A DNA stretch of 64,000 nt from Acidobacteria bacterium Mor1 (GCA_001664505.1 CP011806.1:2391138-2455137), one strand, 5' to 3'; positions 48,599 through 58,010 are shown, counted from the first letter of the stretch. Translations and numbers: made by a program. Notes: a model not told the origin generated them from the letters alone.

Positions 48599-51441
48599 GG
48601 GTGCGGGCCCTGGGCGGCATCGTGGCGGCTCTGGGTTTCCTGTGGGGACTCGCGACCCATGCCACGGCGGCGCCGCGGAACGAAGCTACCGGCGCGGCCG
48701 AAGCTGCGCAGTCGTGCAGTCAGCCACCGTCGCTGTTTCCGGCGAGCCCCTTCGACTGCGAGTGTTTCCGGGTCACCGAGATCGATCGCAGCAACCCGAA
48801 CCGCGCCGCCCTCGAAGGAGCACGCGCCGAACGCCCGGACGATGACTGGCTGCTTGCCGCCCATGCGGCCTACCACACCGAACGCCCCGGACCGAGCGGC
48901 CTGGAACTGGGCAGCGAAGCGCTGCAGCGTTTCGTCGCGGCCGGCGACGCCCGGGGCGAAGCCTACGTCCGAACCCTGCTGGCGCGGATCCACCAGCGCT
49001 TCCGCCGTAGCGATGCCTCCAACCGGGAGATCGCCGCTCTCGACACCTTGCTCGACTCGGTAAACGATCCGGTGGTCCACGCCCGCTACGCCCTGGCCCG
49101 GGTCCGCGCCGCCGAGGAGGCGGGCGAATTCGATCGCGCCTACCTGACCGCCCGCCGCGCGACGGTGTCCGGCACCTTCGCCGGACTCCCTCCGTCGACC
49201 CGTTCGGCGCTGTACGGTTCCGCGGCGAGCATGGCGTTGCGGCTCAATCGATTCTCCGAGGCGCTGGCGCTCAACCGGCGGCAGGAGGAAGCCTGCCGCG
49301 ACCTGCCCGGTTGCGAAACGCGCACCCGGCGCTTCCGGGCGATGATCGCCCGGGGCATGGCAACTCATGGACTCGCCTCGAAGGAACAGGCGGCGAACCT
49401 GACTCTGGCTGCCTATGAGGACGCGCGGAAGGCAGGGAGCCGCTGGTCGGAACTGCTGCAGGTTTGCGAGGCCGGGCACTGGCTCGAACCACCCGAAAGC
49501 CTGGACTACTTCGACCGCTGCGCGAACCTCGCTGACGAACTGAAGTGCGAGGACATCAAGCTGGTCGCCGAGATGATGCACACCGTCGGCCACGGGCGGC
49601 TCGATCCTGCGCGGCTACCAGAGGCCATCGACCGCATGAAGCAGATCGCCGTCGAGATGCGCGAACTCGGCAGCGGCGGCGATCAGATCGCGGCCTACGG
49701 CTTTCTGGCCCAGCTTTACCAGCACGCCGGCGATGAGGACGCCGCCGTCGAGGCGCTCTCCCGGGCGATCTACCTGTCCGAGCTGGATCAGGACCGCCAG
49801 TGGGACGCGGGCAGCCGGATCGGCACCCTCGGCGCCGACGCCAATCACTTCCATCGCCTGGCCCGGCTGTTGCTCGAAAAGCAGGGCTCGGACGACGCCG
49901 ATCTTGAACGGGCCTATCAGGTAGTGGAGCGCTTTCGACGCCGGGCAGTGATGGTCGAGCGGGCGCGGGCGGACGGCGAAGGCGCCGGCGCCGGCGCGGA
50001 CCGGCCGCAGACATCACAACAGCGGACCGGATTGCGGCAGCTCCGGCGGGATATTCAGGCCATCCAGCAGCGGCTACCGGCGGCAGCTCCGACGGAGCGA
50101 GGCGAGCTGTTGCGCGAGCTCGACGCCCTGGAGCTGGACGAGCGCAGCGCCCTGCGGGAACTCGCACGGCAGGATCCCGGCCAGACCCACTTCGAGTACC
50201 CGCAGATCCCCGATCTCGAGAGCGTGCGCGCCGCCCTGGAACCGGGCGAGGCGTTGATCAGCTACCAACTCCCCCCCTCCTCCGAAGGTTCCTCCTGGGC
50301 CTGGGTGATCGATCGTGCCTCCGTGCGCACGGTGCAACTGCCGGTCGAGGGGATCGAGCGAACCCTCGGCCTCTACCTGGGATTCGTCTCCCGCCGGGAC
50401 GGCGCGGAAACGGCTGCCTCCGATGCACTATCCGCCGCGCTGATCGCGCCGGTCCTGCGGCACGTTCCGATGGGGGTCAGCCGGCTCACCGTGATTCCCG
50501 ACGGCCGGCTTCATGGTCTGCCCTTCGCCGCGCTCCCGATCGAGCCCGGCGGCCCGCCGCTGGCACTGACCTACAGCCTCTCCTTCGCCGGATCCATCGG
50601 CGAGCGTGTGCGGCAATCGGATGAAGCCCTGCTGCCCCGGGCGGTACTCGGCATCGCCGGCGCCGGACGGCCCGGCCGGCAGGACGCCATGCGCGGGGAA
50701 GCCGACCCGATCTGGCCCGAGTCGACCTGGACGCCGTTGGCCTGGGCGCAACGGGAGGTCGCCCGGGTGGTCACCCGGCTCGGCGGAGACAGCCTGCTGC
50801 TCGATGCCGACTCTCCACCGTCGGCCTGGGAAGGGCTCGACCTGCGAAGGTTCGGCGTGTTGCACCTGGCCAGCCACGCCGTGTCGAACCATGAGCACCC
50901 GCAACGCTCTGCCGTGTTGATCCCGGCGCGCTCGCCGGAGGACGACGGACTGCTGCAGCCCCGGGAGATCGCCCACCTGGACCTCGACGACACCCTGGTG
51001 GTGTTGGCCGCCTGCAGTAGCGCCGGGGGTCCCGGAGTGCGTGGCGGGGGCCCGCTGAGCCTCGCCCGCTCCTTCCTGGCCGCGGGAGCGCCGGCAGTGA
51101 TCGGAACGCTGTGGCCGGTACGCGACGACGAAGCGGCGCGCTTCTCCGAGTTGTTCTACGACCGCTTCGCCGCCGGTGAGCCGGCCCAGAAAGCGCTGAA
51201 CGAAACCCAGCAGGCGCTGCTGGGCCAGGACGTTCCCGCCGCCGACTGGGCCGCCTTCGTGTTGATCGGAGACGGTCAGGTGCGCCTGGCCGGCGAGGAT
51301 GGCGGCGAAGGCGATCGAGGCACCGAGGACAAGCGGGGCGAGGCCGCCTCGTTCGGCCGCTTTCCGCCCTGGCTTCCGGGAACGCTGATCGCAGCGGCGC
51401 TGCTGATCGCCATCTGGGGCCTGCTCCGGCGGCGCCGCTAG
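48595..51441 (+). CDS. TPR-CHAT domain protease with membrane anchor (module B)
   Basis: This 948-residue protein starts at GTG 48595, which overlaps the anti-sigma stop (GTG 48601 is an alternative). It has a signal peptide (GGIVAALGFLWGLATHATAA), TPR-like helices from about residue 70 to 480, then a CHAT domain. The dyad is intact: His761 in LHLASHAVS and Cys807 in VVLAACSSAGG, followed by SLARSFLAAGAPAVIGTLWPVRDDEAA and DWAAFVLIGDG. A C-terminal membrane helix (LPGTLIAAALLIAIWGLL) and RRRR tail orient the protease outward, with the tail in the cytoplasm. It is the module B counterpart of the lipoprotein CHAT protein at 7242-10001. Cleavage of the anti-sigma exported domain is a testable idea. 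Confidence 0.85.
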   Translation: MRVRALGGIVAALGFLWGLATHATAAPRNEATGAAEAAQSCSQPPSLFPASPFDCECFRVTEIDRSNPNRAALEGARAERPDDDWLLAAHAAYHTERPGPSGLELGSEALQRFVAAGDARGEAYVRTLLARIHQRFRRSDASNREIAALDTLLDSVNDPVVHARYALARVRAAEEAGEFDRAYLTARRATVSGTFAGLPPSTRSALYGSAASMALRLNRFSEALALNRRQEEACRDLPGCETRTRRFRAMIARGMATHGLASKEQAANLTLAAYEDARKAGSRWSELLQVCEAGHWLEPPESLDYFDRCANLADELKCEDIKLVAEMMHTVGHGRLDPARLPEAIDRMKQIAVEMRELGSGGDQIAAYGFLAQLYQHAGDEDAAVEALSRAIYLSELDQDRQWDAGSRIGTLGADANHFHRLARLLLEKQGSDDADLERAYQVVERFRRRAVMVERARADGEGAGAGADRPQTSQQRTGLRQLRRDIQAIQQRLPAAAPTERGELLRELDALELDERSALRELARQDPGQTHFEYPQIPDLESVRAALEPGEALISYQLPPSSEGSSWAWVIDRASVRTVQLPVEGIERTLGLYLGFVSRRDGAETAASDALSAALIAPVLRHVPMGVSRLTVIPDGRLHGLPFAALPIEPGGPPLALTYSLSFAGSIGERVRQSDEALLPRAVLGIAGAGRPGRQDAMRGEADPIWPESTWTPLAWAQREVARVVTRLGGDSLLLDADSPPSAWEGLDLRRFGVLHLASHAVSNHEHPQRSAVLIPARSPEDDGLLQPREIAHLDLDDTLVVLAACSSAGGPGVRGGGPLSLARSFLAAGAPAVIGTLWPVRDDEAARFSELFYDRFAAGEPAQKALNETQQALLGQDVPAADWAAFVLIGDGQVRLAGEDGGEGDRGTEDKRGEAASFGRFPPWLPGTLIAAALLIAIWGLLRRRR

Positions 51442-51559
51442 GGCGACTCCAAAAAACTTCCGGCCGAGGTGAAGACGAACCGCCGCGAGGTTCGTCAAGG
51501 CCAGCGAGGGAACGGCAAACCGATGTCCGGCTGCCGAAGCTCCCCTCCTGGAGGCCACC

Positions 51560-54460
51560 ATGGCTACCCGCCTCGCCGCAGTTCTCTGCGGTTTGCTACT
51601 CAGCACCACCCTCGCCGGAGCGCAGACGACCATTCCCGGCGGCACCATCTCCACCGACACGACCTGGGATCTCGCAGGTTCCCCCTACACCCTCACCGGC
51701 GCGGTGACGATCCAGGGAACCGACGGCCCCGACGGCATCACCACCCTGACCATCGAAGGGGGTGTCGAGGTCCGGATCAACGACTTCCACGAGCTGATCG
51801 TCGGCACCAGCGAACCGGGGGCTCTAATCGCCGACGGCGATACAGGCCCGAGCCCGGGGCCGATCCTGATCACCAGCTCCGACGCCGTGCCGGTCGGCTC
51901 GCAACATGGCGGTGTGTGGTTCCGGGGCCAGGCAGCCGCATCGGTGATGCGCAACGTGATCGTCGAGCACGGCGGCCGCGGCGGGTTCCCCGGCGGGGTC
52001 GTGTTGGCCACGACCACCGGCGAGAGCTTCATCTTCGACCGCCTGACGGTGCGCAACATCGACAACGGCAACAACGGCCTCAACCTCGACGGTGGCGTCT
52101 CGACGGTGACCCAGGCGAGCATCAGCAACGTCAACGGTTACCACCTGCGCCTGGACGGCGGCAGCGGCTCGATCTCCGACTCGTCCCTTTCCAACATCTA
52201 CCGGGATCCCTTCGGCGGCGCCGACTTCACCCTCCAGGGCAACACCTTCACCGACTGGGGCGGCACGACCTCGAACATCAGCGCGGCCATGGCAGCCCGC
52301 CTGATCCTCGACAACACGGTGACCTCCGTCGCCGGCGGAGTCACCGATGTACAGCAGGGAACCATCGCCGTCGACGGCACCTTCGGTCCGGCCGCCGGCA
52401 CCTACGTGGTCGGCGGAGACATCACGGTGCGCGGAACCAATGGGCCCGACGGGGTCACTACCCTGACCCTGCAGCCCGGGACCCGCATCGAGATGGGCAT
52501 TGCCGACAGTCTGGTGATCGGCGGCTTCAGCGGCGATCCGGGACGTCTGGAGAGCCTGGGTGGCGGCGCGCCGGTGGTGATCACCAACGATTTCGGCACG
52601 CCGAACACCTCCTGGTGGGACGACATCGAGATCGGCAATACCGGGTCGGCTGCCCTGTTCAACATGGAGATCGACTCGGCAAACACCTGCATCGACGTGC
52701 AGGGAGGCACCCTCGAGGCGGGAGACATCGACCTGGCGCGCTGCTTCACCGGAATGCGGCTCTCCAGCGCCACGACACCTTCGGTAATCGACGGCATCCG
52801 CTGCACGGCGGTTTCCGACTGCATCGCGTCGAGCAGCTCAACCCCGACGATTCGCAACAGCGACCTGATCGGCACCACCGACGGACTGAGCAACAACACG
52901 CCCTTCGACGTGGTCGACGCCATCGGTAACTGGTGGGGCTCGCCCGACGGTCCCTCGGGGGCCGGACCGGGCAGCGGTTCGGAGGTCAGTACCGGCGTGC
53001 TGTTCGACCCGTGGCTCACGGCGCCCGCCGACGACTTCGACGCGATACCCGCCGACGACGGCGACGGACAGACCGACCCCTGCACCGGCGGCAACACCGT
53101 CGACTGCGACGACAACTGCGTTCGCGTCGCGAATCCTTCCCAGGCCGACGAAGACGGCGACGGCATCGGCGACGCCTGCGAATCCCGCGCGACACTGACC
53201 GTCTCTTCGGATGCCTTCGACGCGGCGGACTTCGCAACGATTCAAGAGGCGATCGACGCCGCGCCCGACGGCGCCACGATCCGCATCCACCCGGGGCTCG
53301 GCAGCTACAACCAGGATCTGCGGCTCGATCGGGCGCTCACCCTGACCCTCGAAGGCACCTCGACCCAGCCCCCGGTGATCATCGACGATCGCTTCACCAC
53401 GACGCTGCTGATGCGGGACAGCTCGGGAGCGCCCCACGTGGTGCGCAACCTGACCTTCCGCGGTGACGGGCGCACCATCGATGCCTACGTCGACTCGATC
53501 TTCGAGAACCTGATCTTCGACGACAGCACCACCGGTGTGGGGATCGGGCTGCGTTCGGGCACCCATCAGATCAGCGACGTGCTGATGGACGGGGTCAGCA
53601 CGGGCATGGTCATCGACGACCCTGCCGTGGCCCATGTGGAGCGCACCCAGATGATCGACGGCATCCAGGGCATCCTGCTGCAGGACGGTGAGGTGAACCT
53701 CAAGAGTTCGACCATCGCCGGCAACTCCGGTCTGGGAATCCTGATCCAGGCCTTCGACTTCGATTCCGTCCTGACCATGGAGTACGTCACTCTCGCCGAG
53801 AACGGCGGCATCGGGCTGGACAACCGGCCGGCGGTACCGCTTTCGATCGAAGACTCGATCATCTTCGGCAACCTGGGCGGCGACCTGTCCCAGGTGCCCT
53901 GCACCGATCTGACCGACAGCAACGTCGGCGACCCGGCCTGCTCCGGAATCAACGGCAACATCTCGTCGGATCCCCTGCTCGACGCCGGATACCGGCTGAC
54001 CTCGGGCTCACCCTGCATCGATCTCGGTGACGACGGGGCGGCCTTCGACGGCACCCCGCAACGGGATGTCGACGGCGAAGCCCGTGTGGCCGACGGGGAC
54101 GAGGACGGAACCGCCCGGGCCGACTGCGGGGCCGACGAGTACCTCGCCGCGCCGCTGATCGCCGAGGTCACCGGCGTTCGCTGGCTCGATGACATCACTT
54201 TGGTCTGGGGCAGCCTCGCCGGAGCGGTGGAATACCACCTCTACGGTGACGACCTGTCGGCGCTCACGGTGGGTTACGCCGGCTCCTGCCTCGACAGTCT
54301 CGACGGAAACCGCACCGACACCCAGGCCACCCTCGTCGAACTACCGGCCGTCGGCGCCGGACGCTTCTATCTGGTCACCGGCGAGAACGGCGCCGGCGAC
54401 GAGTCGCGGCCGGGATCCGGCTCCGCCGTACAACGGATCAACGCGACCCCTTGCCCCTGA
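51560..54460 (+). CDS. Exported right-handed beta-helix protein with C-terminal module
   Basis: This 966-residue exported protein has a signal peptide (MATRLAAVLCGLLLSTTLAGAQ) and two related beta-rich halves: VTIQGTDGPDGITTLTIEGG near residue 50 and ITVRGTNGPDGVTTLTLQPG near residue 290, each followed by helix-like rungs. A calcium-type acidic stretch (DDNCVRVANPSQADEDGDG) of the thrombospondin-3 kind lies near residue 520. A second parallel beta-helix block (FATIQEAIDAAPDGATIRIHPG, HQISDVLMDGVSTGMVIDD and others) follows. The last ~100 residues are the shared module ending NATPCP. It follows module B by 119 bp on the same strand and is probably a target of that sigma factor or part of its operon. 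A terminator follows. Confidence 0.8.
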   Translation: MATRLAAVLCGLLLSTTLAGAQTTIPGGTISTDTTWDLAGSPYTLTGAVTIQGTDGPDGITTLTIEGGVEVRINDFHELIVGTSEPGALIADGDTGPSPGPILITSSDAVPVGSQHGGVWFRGQAAASVMRNVIVEHGGRGGFPGGVVLATTTGESFIFDRLTVRNIDNGNNGLNLDGGVSTVTQASISNVNGYHLRLDGGSGSISDSSLSNIYRDPFGGADFTLQGNTFTDWGGTTSNISAAMAARLILDNTVTSVAGGVTDVQQGTIAVDGTFGPAAGTYVVGGDITVRGTNGPDGVTTLTLQPGTRIEMGIADSLVIGGFSGDPGRLESLGGGAPVVITNDFGTPNTSWWDDIEIGNTGSAALFNMEIDSANTCIDVQGGTLEAGDIDLARCFTGMRLSSATTPSVIDGIRCTAVSDCIASSSSTPTIRNSDLIGTTDGLSNNTPFDVVDAIGNWWGSPDGPSGAGPGSGSEVSTGVLFDPWLTAPADDFDAIPADDGDGQTDPCTGGNTVDCDDNCVRVANPSQADEDGDGIGDACESRATLTVSSDAFDAADFATIQEAIDAAPDGATIRIHPGLGSYNQDLRLDRALTLTLEGTSTQPPVIIDDRFTTTLLMRDSSGAPHVVRNLTFRGDGRTIDAYVDSIFENLIFDDSTTGVGIGLRSGTHQISDVLMDGVSTGMVIDDPAVAHVERTQMIDGIQGILLQDGEVNLKSSTIAGNSGLGILIQAFDFDSVLTMEYVTLAENGGIGLDNRPAVPLSIEDSIIFGNLGGDLSQVPCTDLTDSNVGDPACSGINGNISSDPLLDAGYRLTSGSPCIDLGDDGAAFDGTPQRDVDGEARVADGDEDGTARADCGADEYLAAPLIAEVTGVRWLDDITLVWGSLAGAVEYHLYGDDLSALTVGYAGSCLDSLDGNRTDTQATLVELPAVGAGRFYLVTGENGAGDESRPGSGSAVQRINATPCP

Positions 54461-54473
54461 CGGGCTCCCGCGC

Positions 54474-54520
54474 GCGGGCGGCCCGCCCCTCCTGGGCCGC
54501 CCGCGGCGGGATTCTTTTCT
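54474..54520 (+). terminator. 11-bp hairpin followed by a T-rich stretch
   Basis: GCGGGCGGCCC (54474-54484) pairs with GGGCCGCCCGC (54494-54504); after six more G/C bases comes ATTCTTTTCT. It is 14 bases after the beta-helix stop and is the end of the module B transcription unit. Confidence 0.65.
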
Positions 54521-54567
54521 CTGGCTTCCAACTAGCGTCGCGTACAATCGCCGGCAATGGAGCCGGT

Positions 54568-55026
54568 ATGAGCGACGAGCAAACATCGAAGTTCGAGAGA
54601 TGGGTCCCCACGATCGTGCGGCTTCTTGCCGCGGGGATGAGCCTGGCCATGGCGCGCTGGCTGGTCGAATTCACGCTTCCCGAGGAAAGAGGATTCGACG
54701 CTGATTCGACGGCGGTCTTTCACCCGATCGTCGCCCTCGTGCCTTATGTGTTCTTCACCGCGATGGTCTCCCTCGGCGCCTGGAGGCCGAAGCCCGGCAA
54801 ACACGTGTTCCACCCGGCGGAGGTGTCGGGGCTGTGGGAGCAGGTCGCGGCCATCGTTCTCGGGCTCGGAGGAGCGATCGCCTTGATCCTGGGGCGCTCG
54901 GTGGAGATGCCATCGCTCAACAGGTTCATCTCGGCGGCGGTGATGGCCATCGGCCTGGGATCGCTGACCGGCCATCTGATCCAACGACTGTTCCGCAGAC
55001 CGAATGAAATCGGGCCATCGAACTAG
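54568..55026 (+). CDS. Small membrane protein of unknown function
   Basis: This 152-residue protein has about four membrane segments (WVPTIVRLLAAGMSLAMARWL, VALVPYVFFTAMVSLGAW, AAIVLGLGGAIALILG, FISAAVMAIGLGSLTGHL). A GGAG in the loop of a small CCGGC/GCCGG stem sits directly before the ATG. The start at 54568 is preferred because a longer frame would pass through the terminator. No family was recognised. It converges on a 40-residue membrane peptide gene 21 bp away. Confidence 0.6.
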   Translation: MSDEQTSKFERWVPTIVRLLAAGMSLAMARWLVEFTLPEERGFDADSTAVFHPIVALVPYVFFTAMVSLGAWRPKPGKHVFHPAEVSGLWEQVAAIVLGLGGAIALILGRSVEMPSLNRFISAAVMAIGLGSLTGHLIQRLFRRPNEIGPSN

Positions 55027-55047
55027 CGAACCACGTCCGGCAAGCCC

Positions 55048-55170
55048 CTAGAAGATCAAGTGCCACAACCGGAGCGGCAGGCCGAGAATCCACCCGATGA
55101 GCCCGCCCCCCGCAAGCACCACCAGACAGAACCAGACCTTCCATTCGGCGTACCAGGGCCGCTCTTTCAT
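55048..55170 (-). CDS. Short (40-residue) single-span membrane peptide
   Basis: An open frame of 40 codons starts at ATG 55170 behind AAAGGAG (7 bases away) and ends in TAG. It encodes MKERPWYAEW followed by KVWFCLVVLAGGGLIGWILG and LPLRLWHLIF: a short charged N-terminus, one membrane helix and an aromatic C-terminus. The ribosome site and codon use support real translation. It lies 36 bp after the probable Imm21 immunity gene on the same strand, with which it may be co-transcribed. Function unknown; it could be an accessory of that system or an unrelated small membrane protein. Confidence 0.55.
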   Translation of the reverse strand: MKERPWYAEWKVWFCLVVLAGGGLIGWILGLPLRLWHLIF

Positions 55171-55206
55171 CGAGTCTCCTTTGCGCACGTGAACCAGGGC
55201 CGGCGG

Positions 55207-55728
55207 CTAGCGCCACAGCTTGTGGACCATCAGACTGTAGGCTCCGCCGTCATCTTCCATCTCGGTGGTACCGATCTTGAAGCGTCCCGGTTCCATCCAA
55301 AGTACCGCCGCGGACTCGACCGCGTCGCTGCCCGGGTAGGCTGAATCGAACAGTAGGGCTCGGGGCTCGTCCAGGGTGTACTCCAGTTCCGGCTTCTGCT
55401 CGACGGGGTGGACGACATCTTCGAGGATGCCGCGGAGATCTTGCGGTTCCGGCGCACCGATCATGCGGATCACCGCGATGAATTCCGGGCAGTGCCAGAC
55501 CAGGGTGTCGTTGGGCTCATCGCCGAACACCAGGGCCTGAAGGCCGTCAATATCGACGAGTCCCATGAACTCTCCGGCCAACGTGCAGGCCCGGTCGTAG
55601 TGAGCCTTACCCGCCGGCCCGTCGATCCCCTGCCACTCCTCGAGCCGGGACTCGGGTACGAGCACGAACGGTCCGCCGTTACTGGTGACCCACTGAAACT
55701 GGGGCGGCCTGCGCATGATCTTCTGCAC
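55207..55728 (-). CDS. Probable Imm21-family immunity protein (orphan)
   Basis: This ~173-residue protein contains FQWVTSNGGPFVLVPESRLEEWQGID, YDRACTLAGEFMGLVDIDGLQALVFGDEPNDT and VWHCPEFIAVIRM, which I recognise as Imm21-like (WVxSNGGPxxLxPxxLxxWxG and QALVLGDEP). Imm21 proteins neutralise toxins of polymorphic toxin systems. GTG 55728 is preferred because GAGAGGA lies just before it; ATG 55716 is four codons later. No toxin gene is nearby, so it is an orphan: a protective spare copy, or a member used for another purpose. The divergent S9 peptidase starts 151 bp away. Confidence 0.65.
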   Translation of the reverse strand: MQKIMRRPPQFQWVTSNGGPFVLVPESRLEEWQGIDGPAGKAHYDRACTLAGEFMGLVDIDGLQALVFGDEPNDTLVWHCPEFIAVIRMIGAPEPQDLRGILEDVVHPVEQKPELEYTLDEPRALLFDSAYPGSDAVESAAVLWMEPGRFKIGTTEMEDDGGAYSLMVHKLWR

Positions 55729-55879
55729 GGTGTTCCTCTCACTGCCGGGATTCGGGCCGAGGATACCGCCCCGGGGCCCCAAATTTGCCCGCCCGGCGCC
55801 CCGATGCCGCGTTTCCGGCCGGAATAGGCTAGGATTCATCGGTTGTCCCCACGTTGACATCACGAAGGAGAGAGGTTCG

Positions 55880-57958
55880 ATGCGGATGCGATCGATGATC
55901 CGGAGCGCCCTGATGCTGCTCCTGTTGGCCATGCTGGCCCTGACGCCGGCGATGGCCCGGGGCATGACCGCCGAAGACGTGACCAAGCTGCGTTCGGTCA
56001 CCTCGGCCAAGATGTCCCCCGACGGCAAGCACGTCGCCTTTCTGGTCTCGGTGCCCCGGGACCCCTACGACGACGATGACGGCTCCGCCTGGACCGAACT
56101 TCACGTGGCCTACGGACCGGGCAAGTCCCGCCCCTTCGTGCACGGCAAGGTCAATGTCTCGGGCATCGCCTGGAGCGCTGACGGGGGCGCCATCTTCTAC
56201 CGGGCGAAGCGTCACGACGATGAGCACACCGCCGTGTACAAGATTCCGGTGGACGGCGGCGAATCCACGAAGGTCGCAGAGTTCGACACCTCGATCTCGA
56301 GCTTCGACATCTCCGCCGACGGCAAACGCATTGCTTTCATCGCCAAGGCCAAGGAAAGCAAGTCCGACAAGAAGTTGAAGAAGAAGGGCTTCAAGGCCAA
56401 GGTGGTCGAGGAGCAGCTGCGCTTCTCCCGGGTCTGGGTCGCCGAGTTCAACGGCGGACCTGTCGATGCCGACGACGCCAAGGAGCTGGAGCTCGGCCTC
56501 TCGGTCTCGGCCCTGCGCTTCAGCCCGAACGGCAAGCAGCTCGCCGTGGCCGGCGCGCCGACGCCGCTGATCGACGACGAGTACATGAAGACCCGGCTGC
56601 GGGTGGTCAACCTCGAGGGTCGCACCCTGGGCGAGATCGAGAACCCCGGCAAGCTGGGGAACTTCGCCTGGTCCCCCGACGGTCAGGCGCTGGCGCTGAT
56701 CTCCGCCGAGGACCTCAACGACCCCAACGCCGGGCGGCTGATGGTCGCCGCGGCCACCGGGGGCCAGCCGCTGGACCTGTTCCGCGGCCTGCTCGCCGAC
56801 ATCGAGTACATCGAGTGGATCGGCCGTTCGACCCTGGCCTTCGTCATCGACAAGGGCACCGAGTCCGCCTACGCCGAGGTCGGTAGCGACGGCGGCGACT
56901 ACGAGATGCACATGGACTACGGCGGCCCGATCTGGGCCGGCATGAGCCACGCCGCCGACGGCAAGCGCGCCGCCTTCGTGGCCAACACCGCCGAGCACCC
57001 CGGCGAGCTCTACGTCTACGACGGATCGAAGGCGACCCGCTGGACCGACCACAACCCGTGGCTGGCCGACATCGAACTGGCCGAGCAGGAGTCGATCACC
57101 TGGAAGGCCCGGGACGGCAAGGAGATCGAGGGCGTCCTCAACTACCCGCTGGGGTACAAGAAGGGCAAGCGCTACCCGCTGATCCACGTGGTTCACGGCG
57201 GACCGGAGAGCCACTACTCCAACGGCTGGAACACCAACTACTCCCGGCCGGGCCAGGTCGCCGCAGCCCAGGGCTACGCGGTGCTTCACGCCAACTACCG
57301 GGGCAGCACCGGCCGGGGCGTCGAGTTCTCCAAGGCCAGCCAGGCGGACTACGCCGGCGACATCACCGGCAAGAAGGGCGGGGAGTTCCTCGACCTGGTC
57401 GACGCCATCGACCATCTGGTAAACGAAGGCCTGGTCGACCGCGAGAAGGTCGGCATCACCGGCGCATCCTACGGCGGCTTCGCCTCGGCCTGGGGCGCCA
57501 CGGCGCTGACCGAGCACTACGCCGCGTCTGTCATGTTCGTCGGCATCAGCGATCAAATCTCGAAGTTCGGCACCACCGACATCCCCAACGAGATGTTCCT
57601 GGTTCACGCTCGCCGCTGGCCCTGGGACTACTGGGATTGGTTCATGGAGCGTAGCCCGATCAAGTACATCGAGCAGGCCAAGACGCCGATCCTGATCATG
57701 CACGGTGAGGACGACACCCGGGTCCACCCGAGCCAGTCGATGGAGCTCTACCGCTACCTGAAGACCGTAGGCAACGTCCCGGTGCGGCTGGTGCTCTACC
57801 CCGGCGAGGGCCACGGCAACCGCAAGGCCGCGGCGCGCTACGACTACAGCCTGCGGCTGATGCGCTGGATGAACCACTACCTGAAGGGTCCCGGCGGAGA
57901 GCCGCCGGCTCACGAGCTGGAGCTGGACGCCGAGAAGCTGGGCGTCGACAAGGACTAG
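55880..57958 (+). CDS. Exported S9-family prolyl oligopeptidase-like peptidase
   Basis: This 692-residue exported serine peptidase starts at ATG 55880 behind GAAGGAG and has a signal peptide (SALMLLLLAMLALTPAMA). An N-terminal beta-propeller (SPDGKHVAFLVSVPR, ISADGKRIAFIAKA, SPNGKQLAVAG, SPDGQALALIS) is followed by an alpha/beta hydrolase domain with the triad Ser530 (GASYGGFAS), Asp612 (HGEDDTRVHP) and His645 (GEGHGN). The loop HGGPESHYSNGW supplies the oxyanion hole. It degrades oligopeptides in the periplasm. A strong bidirectional terminator follows. Confidence 0.92.
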   Translation: MRMRSMIRSALMLLLLAMLALTPAMARGMTAEDVTKLRSVTSAKMSPDGKHVAFLVSVPRDPYDDDDGSAWTELHVAYGPGKSRPFVHGKVNVSGIAWSADGGAIFYRAKRHDDEHTAVYKIPVDGGESTKVAEFDTSISSFDISADGKRIAFIAKAKESKSDKKLKKKGFKAKVVEEQLRFSRVWVAEFNGGPVDADDAKELELGLSVSALRFSPNGKQLAVAGAPTPLIDDEYMKTRLRVVNLEGRTLGEIENPGKLGNFAWSPDGQALALISAEDLNDPNAGRLMVAAATGGQPLDLFRGLLADIEYIEWIGRSTLAFVIDKGTESAYAEVGSDGGDYEMHMDYGGPIWAGMSHAADGKRAAFVANTAEHPGELYVYDGSKATRWTDHNPWLADIELAEQESITWKARDGKEIEGVLNYPLGYKKGKRYPLIHVVHGGPESHYSNGWNTNYSRPGQVAAAQGYAVLHANYRGSTGRGVEFSKASQADYAGDITGKKGGEFLDLVDAIDHLVNEGLVDREKVGITGASYGGFASAWGATALTEHYAASVMFVGISDQISKFGTTDIPNEMFLVHARRWPWDYWDWFMERSPIKYIEQAKTPILIMHGEDDTRVHPSQSMELYRYLKTVGNVPVRLVLYPGEGHGNRKAAARYDYSLRLMRWMNHYLKGPGGEPPAHELELDAEKLGVDKD

Positions 57959-58010
57959 TCGGACATTCACGACACGCGGCGACCGACGGCCGCCTCAGCA
58001 CAAAAGAAAC

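Noticed and set aside
55829-57970. 713-codon minus-strand frame opposite the S9 peptidase
   Set aside because: The S9 gene has an intact catalytic triad in the sense frame; the antisense frame is a GC-composition artefact and crosses the terminator side of the gene.
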